Of a stretch of 64,000 nucleotides of DNA, positions 45,974 to 55,788 are shown in pieces (position 1 is the stretch's first letter; every line of letters begins with the position of its first letter). The stretch covers positions 7,378,001-7,442,000 of the forward strand of contig NC_088314.1 of NCBI RefSeq assembly GCF_910592395.1, read 5' to 3'. A model generated the notes under the pieces. It was not told the origin of the DNA. It was given only the letters and a program-made list of their open reading frames with translations, and searched no databases. Position numbers and translations under genes: made by a program. The DNA is from Lineus longissimus (taxonomy: Eukaryota > Nemertea > Pilidiophora > Heteronemertea > Lineidae).

Positions 45974-47611
45974 ATCCTAACAGTGGCACGTTTCTTAACT
46001 GCTAGGGCTATGAACTTGAAACTTTGTACACAGAATGCCCTAGGTCAGCTGACCTCTGACACTGATTTTCGGTCCGATCTGATTCTCTGTTTGGCCACCA
46101 GGGGGCCAAATGTCGATATCTAAAAAGTGTGATATCTCGCTTATTAGTGACTTGTTTTCGATAAAACTTTTGTTGTAGGTACTCATAGCAAATATACATT
46201 TTATATTATACGGGTTTTTAATTTGACCTTGTTTTCAAGGTCGCAGAGGTCATATGGCGTAAATTGGCCATTAGAGTGTAAACTATGGCACGTTTCTTAA
46301 CCACTAAAGCTATGAACTTGAAACTTGGTACATATAACCCCCTATATCACATAGCCTCTGGTGCTGAATTTTGGTTCGATCTGATTCCTAACTTTGCCAC
46401 CAGGGGGCCAAAAGTGGATATCTAAGAAGTGTGATATCTCGCTTATAAGTGACTTGTTTTCGATAAAACTTTTGTTGTAGGTACTCATAGCAAATATACA
46501 TTTTATATTATACGGGTTTTCAATTTGACCTACTTTTCAAGGTCACAGAGGTCATATGGCGTAAATTGGCCATTAGAGTGTAAACTATGGCACGTTTCTT
46601 AACCACTAAAGCTATGAACTTGAAACTTGGTACATATAACCCCCTATATCACATAGCCTCTGGCGCTGAATTTTGGTTCGATCTGATTCCTAACTTTGCC
46701 ACCAGGGGGCCAAAAGTGGAAATCTAAAAAGTGTGATATCTCGCTTATAAGTGACTTGTTTTCGATAAAATTCTTATGGTAGGTATTGTTTGGAAGAATA
46801 CATCACATATTTTACGGGTTTTCAATTTGACCTACTTTTCAAGGTCACAGAAGTCATATGGCGTAAATTGGCTGTTAGAGTGTAAACTATGGCACGTTTC
46901 TTAACCAGTAAAGCTATGAACTTGAAACTTGGTGCATATAACCCCCTACATCAGATAACGTCTGATGTCGAATTTTGGCCTGATCTGATTCTTTATTCGG
47001 CCACCAGGGGGCCATAACGGAAAAAGGAAGAAGTGCAATATCTTGCCTATTTGAGTGAATTGTTTTCGATAAAATTTTATGGCAGGGACTCCTAGCAAGG
47101 ATACATCACATTTCCTATGATTTTTGGATTTGACCTCCTTTTCTAGGTCACAGAGGTCAAATGGCGTAAATTGACCGTTCGAGTGTAACTATGGCACGTT
47201 TCTTAACTGCTAAAGCTATGAACTTGAAAGTTGGTACATGTAACCCCCTACATCAGATAATCTCTGACACCGAATTTTGGCCTGATCTGATTCTTGATTT
47301 GGCCACCAGGGGGTCAAAACTGAAAAAGTAGGACGTGCAATATCTCGCTTATTAATGACTTTTTTTCGATGAATTTTTTATTGCAGGGACTCTTAGCAAT
47401 CACACGATATTGATCTTGTTGATGTCATAGACAATTATTGGTTGGATCATAAACTTATATATACTGCCCTGTCTTATTACTTGACATCAATACACATCTA
47501 AAAAAAGTCTTCATGCCTGATTGTGTTCACCATATTCACCTCTAAACTAAGCATGATCCTGCCTAATAAAAGATGTATACGGTGAGCACAATGGCCCCTG
47601 GCCGTTTCATT
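45881..47611. mobile_element. GTC/301-bp repeat element (copy 2) inserted in the foldback right arm
   Basis: Starts GGCTCACC directly after a six-T run and ends GGTGAGCACAATGGCC then GTTTCATT. A (GTC)n tract at about 45920-45974 is followed by five monomers (start near 45985, 46287, 46589, 46891, 47193; period about 302 bp, last one short). The left arm, at 41511-41530, has the uninterrupted site (in complement TTTTTTCCAAGTAAG), so the insertion limits are known to within one or two bases. Only T or TT could be duplicated. Same family as 5881-7010. Confidence 0.88.
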
Positions 47612-48021
47612 CCAAGTAAGAGCAACGCAACAGCCCAACAAGGACCGGGAACATTGTTGTAAATTAAGTGACAAAACCAAGTTCTACTTGGACTGTACTG
47701 CAAGACGCTTTCAATTTATCTTTATAATCATAATAGCACGACCATCACATTTTTATTCCCCATCACTCCTCCTCTAGCTCAGAACTAAACAAGATCTTTC
47801 TAAGTTTCTGGGCATTTTATTACCGATACAAGTACATGTATGTGCCATGTCGATTATTGCAAGGTTTTGACAATTTTCAAATGACAACAATCTTTGCACA
47901 TCGTCCAGCTGGCTTTTCATCAACCAATGCTACTTCTGTGAAGACATTCCAGTGTTGTTAAATGTATTCCAAAGAGATTATGAGACACTCTGATGTTCGT
48001 ACAACCAGAAACAGAGCTCGC

Positions 48022-48500
48022 TACATGCATGTCTTTGGTACAACCTATGTCAACATCACACATGTAACTCAATAGTTGAAGCTCGCTATCTGTCTCTGGT
48101 ACAACCTATGTCTTATCACATGAGTAACTCAATACCTGTGCTGAATTATCCATGACACCAAAGGAGCGCGCTATCTGTCTCTGGTACAACCTATGTCTTC
48201 ATCACATGAGTAACTCAATACCTGTGTTGAATTACCCATGACACCAAAGAAGCTCGCTATCTGTCTTTGGTACAACCTATGTCTTCATCACGAGTAACTC
48301 AATACCTGTGCTGAATTATACCCTTGACACCAAATAAGCTTGCTATCTGTCTCTGGTACAACCTATGTCTTCATCACATGAGTAACTCAATACCTGTGCT
48401 GAATTACCCATGAAACCAAAGAAGCTCGCTATCTGTCTTTGGTACAACCTATGTCTTCATCACAGAAGTGACTCAAAACTTGTGCTGAATTAACCTTGAA
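48022..48500. repeat. 86-bp tandem array, right outer domain (about 6 copies, inverted)
   Basis: Reverse complement of the 40311-41120 unit, with GGTACAACCTATG at about 48037, 48098, 48184, 48271, 48356 and 48440. Fewer and more varied copies than on the left. Confidence 0.92.
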
Positions 48501-48524
48501 ACCTTAAACATCGGACTACATAGC

Positions 48525-49841
48525 ATTTTTTTCAAGATTTTATAACTGATCAAACACATGGATTTCCTCATCAGGTATCTTTATCCAAACACGGGTTAAC
48601 AAAAACTTCAAAAAGTGTAATTCAGAATTATTCTTATCACACCTTGATGACCACAACATTTTTAAGAATACCCTGTTTCAAGAATTAACAAAGAACAGTG
48701 TTTATTCATTCTTGCCTGTGTGCCCTTCTAAAACAATAATCATTTGTCATTTGTAAAATATTACATTTATATCACAAGTATAGACACGCTGTAGAGTTAT
48801 AAAGATTCTGATAAAAATGTATCAATAATTTCATTACCTGTAAAGAAATTGGTGACATACATCTACTTAACACGCCTCTCAACAAAAAAGCAAACCTTAT
48901 ATTTTTTTGATAGCATCAAAAAGTAATAAAGACAAGTCTTCATTCAGTCTTGATAGCATCTCTATAGTTCTAATAGACTAAACAGGAAACAGCACACTCT
49001 TAAACAATAATGGCTTTAAAACATTCTATTATCCAACATTATAAATATTACAGCAATAACTTTATAGACATAAGGTTATAATACATGTACTTACTGAAAA
49101 CTATTTAGATTCAAGCTTACATACTCTAAAGTAATGATTCTGGTCCCAAAGTTGTCAGGATATGCAGCATGTTTCTGTGGACTGGAATTTACACAATCTC
49201 ACATATATTGTCAGTGACTGCTCAATACCATAAAAAGGCCTGGCGACTTCTCAGATTTGAGGTGATGGGTCACATATGTCGTACACTGCAGACAAGCAGG
49301 AAATATTTTGATGATCAAATTAAACTGAAATTGAAGTAAAATCCTAGTAAATCCTGAAGGAGTAACCAGGAACTCAAACTTTTATAAATGGCCCCATAAA
49401 AAATGCCATTGAAGTGATTTACATGATTAGAAACAACACAAATGAAAATGAATAAATATGGCACAAGTACATGTAACGCTGGACCTAATTCTTGGTCATT
49501 CAATTATGCATCAACGACAAATAGATCTATCTATCCTGATAGTTTCAATACAGATAGTAATGTAGAGAGAATACATGATCCTGAGATTCTGATGGCAAAT
49601 TCTTATCAGCTTTGTGGGACTGATGGTCAAATGGTCAAAGCAGCACAAAACTGCTTAAAACTCGCCTCCTGTGTGTTGTGTGGCCCATTAAAACTGATAC
49701 TTATCCGTCTGCAATGCGCTGGAAACCATTCTGAGGCATTTGGAACAAGCTTTCCAAACGATTTAAAAACGTGTTGAAACAATTCAACTTTCTTATTTAC
49801 AATGTATACCATCAGTCCTACGAGCACCAGGAAAGAATCTC
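48525..49841. other. PARP3 3' flank, nothing else recognised
   Basis: AT-rich. Probably includes the PARP3 3' UTR (minus strand). Open frames here (for example 49442-49777, +) show no family resemblance. Confidence 0.45.
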
Positions 49842-52800
49842 CTAATAACTAAACTTTCCCAGGATCATGTATCGGATTCTCTGCTGACTCTCCTTGTAGA
49901 TCAGATATTCGCTCTGGTCGAAGCTACTCTTCTGGTAGTAGGCGTCACGCTTGACTGGTTTGCCTTGGGGTACAACCACCGCTTTTCCATCCAACTTGAG
50001 AGATGTATCCTGTTTGGGATCTGCAATCAAAACGTACATTGTAAAGAATTAAAAGCTTTCAGCAGAGGTCGTCAGTTTTAGACAGAGAGACAATTTGACC
50101 TGCCATCTGAAACAGTGGGCACCATTTTCATGTTTTAGGGAATCTGCCGGGAAATAACTTGCATAGCCGAAGTTATAGGTGAAAAAGGGGCTGCAATTAC
50201 CCCCATTTAAGCTTACAAACTACGAAGTGGCAATACACATAGCACTAGCACTAGTGTATGTAGGCTATATTGATTGGGGTACAATGGATCACTAATTAGT
50301 AGATCAACTCTAATACTTTTAAGCCCCTGTGATGATATGCTGAATTGTGGTTTGTGTTGACAGAGATGAAATTAGATAAATTTTTTGTGAATACCCTTTC
50401 TACTTACCTGGTTCATTCCATCCCATGGCAATGACAGAATCGCTGCCAGAGGGGGCTACTTTTAGGGTGTGATCATCCCGTGTGATGTGGTGCTCATTTC
50501 CCAGAATCACCTCATTTAAGAACATGATGCCTTCATTAGAAGGAGCCGTCCCAACTGAAACAAGGGAAAGCAACATGTGAATAACATGCTGTTATAGGAG
50601 GCCTTTCTATTTTTGCAGAAAGGCAAGATGAGCAACACAAAAAAATATAAATGGTACGTAAAATCGACGTAAAATCTCGGTTTGCTCTGATAATGGTCAT
50701 AGTGCGTTCAAATATGGCTACCAAATATGGTCGAGTCAGCAATGCTTTATCACTTGCCAGCTCTGTTAGCTAACAGAAACTTACCATAGCCAGACGACTT
50801 CCCGTTCTCAGAGGCAAAATAGATGCCACGTCCAACCCTGCCTCCGCTGTGAGGCATGATGCGGAGACCTGTCTTCAAGATGGCTGCCACAACTGCAACA
50901 TTGGTACCATGCCAGAGCAGTTTACGATTGCCCAATTTGTCATGGACGGCAATTCTTTTGGCCTGGAAGAAGATTATCATTCGTTGAGATGAGGCGTAGA
51001 GCAACAAGCGACCCAACGCAGACAAATTACTTGAGATGTTGAGCTTTTCACTTTGCACTGACTGTCTCATACTTTGGGCCAGTTGGAAACTCTCATATCT
51101 ACATAACATTATGTATGCTTGACCCTGTTTTCAGAAAAAGCCCCTTGCAATTGTACATGCAGACACAATTTTTTTTGATATCCTACAAGATAGGTGAAAC
51201 TGAGACCCTTTATACTTGTGAAGCCCTACTAGTGATACTTGTCATGATGCCAAAGCTTTTGTACTTTTTAAGACAAAAACGTATTACATATTTTTACTTA
51301 CCTCATCATGGCGATTGACTTTCCAGACAGAGTCGATGACAACTTTCCTATAGCCCTGTGTATTCTTACAGTACGTATCAACGACCTAGAATAAAAGAGA
51401 AAGATTACTGTAGGTTTTACCATGCAGATTTCTCTGATGATACGCAAAGGTGCATGGTTAATGAAATCCAACAGACAAAGATTATTGTGCCTTTCAATCA
51501 AGGTCTTTATGCCCTGGACTTTCATCTTGGGGGCCAGGATTCCCTTGCACACCTACCTTAAATTCTTTGCTCTTCTTGTCCAAAACGTCAAGGTCGCATT
51601 TCAGGAGTTCATAATTAACATCAAGAGGATGTGGTATATCACTTTTCTGAAAGAGAAATAGTGAGTTATGAGTATTGTTTCCATGCAGATTGCACCTAAA
51701 TTTTCTGACCAGATCGTGGAAAAATGTCCATGTTTTCAAAGCACAACAAAAGAGGACTAAATACTTACGCATGCCGAGAGCGTTTTTTGTTTCTGCTTCT
51801 GCATTGACTGGGCAATCTCAATATCGCCAAGGACCTAAGGGAGAGAAGAGAGAAGGGAACTTGAATGATTCGTCCATATTTGTAAGAACAAAATGCTAAT
51901 GACAAACTTCAACTAAACTTGTAATTCCTCAAAAGTATCAGAAGCAGCAAAAATATATAAGATGTCTTATTTATTTTTGGTCGCAGTAAGACTGCAAGAT
52001 ATACTTTGAAGTCATCATACCATTAACAATAAACTGTATCAATACACACAGATTCAGATTCAGATGCACAGAGTCAGATTAAAGAAAGTTTTCAACTTAC
52101 AGCCAACATGTCATATTTCTTCTGAAGCGTCTCGACATCGTCGATGATTGGTGGCCTCTGTCGGCCAAAATCATGCGGGACAACCGTGTAGAACTTCGAT
52201 GAGAGTTCCGTCAGCTTGGCCTTGCCCTTGCCCTTCTTGATTATCTCCTCCATCTCCTCGAGGCACTCGAAGCCCTTTGCTAGCTGCGGCTTGCTAAGCT
52301 TTCCAAGTGGCATCTTCTTCACATCTAGGATAATCAGAAATAAAATTTATGTGAGACTAGCAGGCAAATGCAACCAGAAACCTATACAGATGATTCAAGA
52401 AGGGTCCAAGTGAGCAACAGCAATTAGAAATGTTAAAATTCAAGTTCAATTCTAAAACTCGTGAACAAACCAAGTAAGCCTTTAAAGAGTTAATCTTACC
52501 GATATCAAATTTCTTCATGGCGTCTTTAAACATATCTGTGTCCAAGATGAGATTGAGAAGCTTCTGGGTAGTGGCATCGAGTGAGCATGGCTTAGTCTTT
52601 CCGATCCCACCACTCTTGGCCTGAATAAAATAAAGGTGCAATGCTTATAAAAAACAAAGACAGAGTTATCCACTTAGCATCATCTTAGCATCAGTGACTT
52701 TATAATAAAATCTGCCAAAATGAAACGGCCATGAAATTTCGGCGGTTTACGGTAGATGAAATAAACCCGAAGTCTTTTTAATAACTCCTCCCTACCGCAG

Positions 52801-53811
52801 GAGCAGATGGTGCTGCATCATTTCCATCATCATCCGCCATCTCAATAAGCGAATATTTTCCCGCCACTGGTTCGAAGCTGTCACGATTTTTCCAGTCATT
52901 TTTGGTCTTGTCTTTAAACTTCTTTTCAAATTCTTTGATGGCCTTGTTGACATCAGTGAATGGCCCCTTGATTGCATTGGCTCCGCTTTCACCCTGGAAG
53001 ATACATCACAGTAAATTTGTCAAAGAAGTCAAATTATTTGGCCAATGATTTCAGACATATATCCACATTATCTAAAATTCTGAATTGTAGAACATAACAA
53101 CTTACAACTCGTCCCCATCTGTTCCAAGCATAGTAGTTACGACCACCAACAAGTAGTTGGATGACGTAGTATTTATTGTTGTTCTTGCCAATATTGGTCT
53201 GGTTCAGCATGCAGTCATAGTCTTCATAAACCTGAAAAGACAGAGCAGAGGGTGCTACAGAAGTCTTTATGAACGTGAAAAAACAGAGCAGACGGTGCTA
53301 CAGGAGTCATCATTAACCTGAAAAGACAGAGCAGAGGGTGCTCAAGTAGTCTTCATCAACCTGAAAAGACAGTGCAGAGGGTGCTCAAGTAGTCTTCATC
53401 AACCTGAAAAGACAGAGCAGATGATGCTAAATCAGTCCTACTCCTCTTGGTGACTTGGTTGTTCCGTGGTCGTCTTTTTCTAACTCCCGACTAGTTTTAT
53501 CCATCAGCCAAGTCATAGAGTTCCCCTCCTGGTCAAGTTGAAGTGAGCACTTCCACCTGCTCTCTGAAATCCTAGAACGTTTTCTGAACTTTGATCAAAC
53601 TAAAGTTGCCTACCTCATGATTACTCTTCAAGTGGCAATGCTCATCAACTTTGTGAACTTTCTTCTTACTGGACCCAGCAGCTTTGAGGGTCGAGACAAT
53701 ATCGGTAACCGTAGGTTCTTCTGGTTCCTTCTTGGCCTTCTTCCCACCAGCTGGAGCCTTTGCTGGCGCCTTCCTTTTCGTTGCTGCAGCGCCCTTCTTC
53801 TTTGGAGGCAT
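49842..53811 (-). CDS. PARP3: PARP3, DNA-break-responsive mono-ADP-ribosyltransferase
   Basis: Nuclear enzyme that uses NAD+ to ADP-ribosylate targets at DNA breaks. Complete 536-residue model (human 533) in eleven exons, in transcript order: 53811-53614, 53231-53106, 52993-52796, 52620-52500, 52324-52101, 51834-51769, 51646-51557, 51385-51302, 50962-50785, 50554-50408, 50020-49842. Phases close throughout. Lysine-rich N-terminus (MPPKKKG), WGR domain (VYEDYDCMLNQTN, WNRWGRVGE at 102-110), helical regulatory domain (DVKKMPLGKLSKPQLAKGFE, FYTVVPHDFG), then the catalytic domain with the H-Y-E triad: His387 in LLWHGTN, Tyr417 in GRGIYFASENGKSSGY, Glu515 in SEYLIY. PHPLDVNYELLKC and VVVPQGKPV favour PARP3 over PARP1/2, and no zinc fingers or BRCT are present. 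A CAG acceptor-like site in the 5' UTR just before the ATG suggests a non-coding first exon. Confidence 0.97.
53218..53430 (-). repeat. 43-bp tandem repeat carrying the PARP3 exon 2 splice acceptor
   Basis: Five units at exact 43-bp spacing (plus-strand CCTGAAAAGACAG or variant at 53231, 53274, 53317, 53360, 53403). The first unit contains the real intron 1 acceptor and the first 12 coding bases of exon 2. The others are copies of that junction inside the intron. Confidence 0.9.
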
Positions 53812-55788
53812 GATCAGTTTAGATCTAGAACAGAAAAGAAATGCAGTCATGTTTATCCATTGGTGCTGCCTCATATTCATGAGTATTCTGGCAAGACTAG
53901 ATCAATTTTGTACAGCCTGATGAACTGTGATTGTGATAATCTGAAGAAAAAACAAGCTAACAGTGGCGGCAACTGGTAGCTAATTGTTTAGAATGCTAGG
54001 CTAACAGTTCAACTGATGACGCAATGTACTACTGATGTAGGCCTACTTGTTGATATTATTACACTTCTACCTGAAGGCTGAAGACGTGTCTTTGTTTGTA
54101 AACAAGGGTATGGTCAAAAAAAGGGGGAGGGAACAAGCATGCTTGTCCTGATGCCCCAGCCTGTTATTTTATGAAATAAAGAAGGGTAACACATATCCCT
54201 AATTCCAAAAATCAATCTTGCCTGGCAAAATCATACCACAACATCAGTGAGTTTACAAGCAAGCCATAACACGTCAAACTGCGGTAAAAGCTACGCATGC
54301 ATGCATACCAGGACAGGCCACAACCATTTTAAAGGCCATGTACACAATGTGTATGGTTAAGTTGCCGGTAGGCCTACAATGTTTATGTGCTGGTCCTGGT
54401 GAGTCATCAATATCATGAAAAGGCCTGGGCCTTGAGGCCTGGGCTGGCTCGCAAGTGGTGTGGGGTAGGGGGTTCCCCCAATACCAGCTCAATATTTACT
54501 GCATGTGAAGCAACTAGGATTTGAACAGCAAAGTCAATTAGTTCTTGTGAATCTTAACTCACATCTAGAACAGAAACTCGGTTTGTCTGGAGTGGGCAGA
54601 TCGAGTGAGTGCCAGCTTTATAATGGAAAATATTGACAAGCTACAACTTGTTTGGGGGAATCACCAATGACGTCATTATCAACGTTGTGGTTGTCGTTTC
54701 CAGTAATTTATGATGACTCCGCTCAAACCTTGGATCACTCGAGACACCCGCGTCAACAGATTGTGCCAAGATTTACCCCATTCCAAGCGAGCCATTTCAA
54801 AAGCATCTTAAACAATTTTAGCAAAACTAAACAGGGCACAAGTAATCTTGAAACACAACAATCAATATTAGATCCACCAAGATAACAGTTTCACCATGCC
54901 AAATTAATCGAAGAACATACTAACCTGATGGTATTTTTTTTAAACAGTGGACCACCCAAATATAACTAAACAGGTGAAATTCTGTGACCCACTTATCAAT
55001 GTTGTGCCTCCTTGCTATATAAATTGAATGCAACAAATGGCAAAGTGATCTATTGCAAAGTGTTTAAATTTCATCCATGTTTATTTTATCAATATATTTA
55101 TTACACCCTTTATCATGTATGGATTAATCTGTACTTACTCAATGAAATTCATCAATTTATGAAAACACATTAAAGGAATCAGGCCTTGAAAATGATTATC
55201 ATGATATGATGATAGGTCTACAGTAAAGCCGAAGGAAGCTGATGCAGTCAACACATTGACAAGATCATCTTGCAAATTTTCAAGATCCACACTACATTTA
55301 ATTTCAGAACTGTTGTGACAAAAATAAGGCAGTAATATATTCCAGTTATATTCACCAGCTAAGAAGTCCAATACACTTCCAGAACCTCTGGTGTCTTGAC
55401 ACTAACGGCCCAGAAGCCGAAAGAATCTGCAATGGGGCAGAGTCACTTGTGTACCTTTTCAGGGACAGTTCGGAGGTCAGTCAGAAAAGTAACTAACGAG
55501 GTGAAACAATGGTTGGGATGTCATTTGCAGTTTCTGTACAAGCCGATTGCGGCAAAACCGCCCATGTGACATCAACTACATGTAATCAGGCGACATCACC
55601 ATATGTTGGCACTGTCATGATATTCACACAGGCCTTAAAAAGGTACACAACTTGCTGTGCCATTTGCAGAGATTTATCAAACGTCCACCTCCTCCTCAGG
55701 CTGAGAAATCGCTTCTCTTTGGTCTGAGATCGTTCCAGCAATTCAAAAAGATTATATGGACAGCCAATCTATGATGTACGAGTATGAA
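53812..55788. other. intergenic between PARP3 start and REXO4 end
   Basis: Holds the PARP3 promoter/5' UTR (near 53812-54620) and probably the REXO4 3' UTR, with a candidate minus-strand poly(A) hexamer at 55080-55085. Around 54068-54125 there is sequence shared with 33270-33325. No gene recognised. Confidence 0.4.

Larger units (their letters stand above)
40284..48516. mobile_element. foldback-type element: 8.2-kb inverted repeat with modular arms
   Basis: Left arm 40284 to about 43545 and right arm about 43866 to 48516 are reverse complements, separated by a roughly 320-bp centre. Order in the left arm: 86-bp tandem array (40311-41120), a non-repeated middle (41120-42160), then an inner domain of degenerate units of about 60-68 bp built on 'gatgagacagtcacaacc' (42160-43545). 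The right arm mirrors this but is split by another element at 45881-47611. TACATAGC flanks both ends (40276-40283 and 48517-48524), a candidate 8-bp target duplication. No transposase was found; matching open frames in the arms are explained by arm identity. The architecture is that of foldback transposons such as Drosophila FB and sea-urchin TU (from memory). Confidence 0.85.

Noticed and set aside
40284-48516. Possibility that the whole inverted repeat is an assembly artefact
   Set aside because: The arms differ by several percent in the outer parts, have different numbers of 86-bp units, and only one has the 1.7-kb insertion. A duplicated-read artefact would give identical arms.
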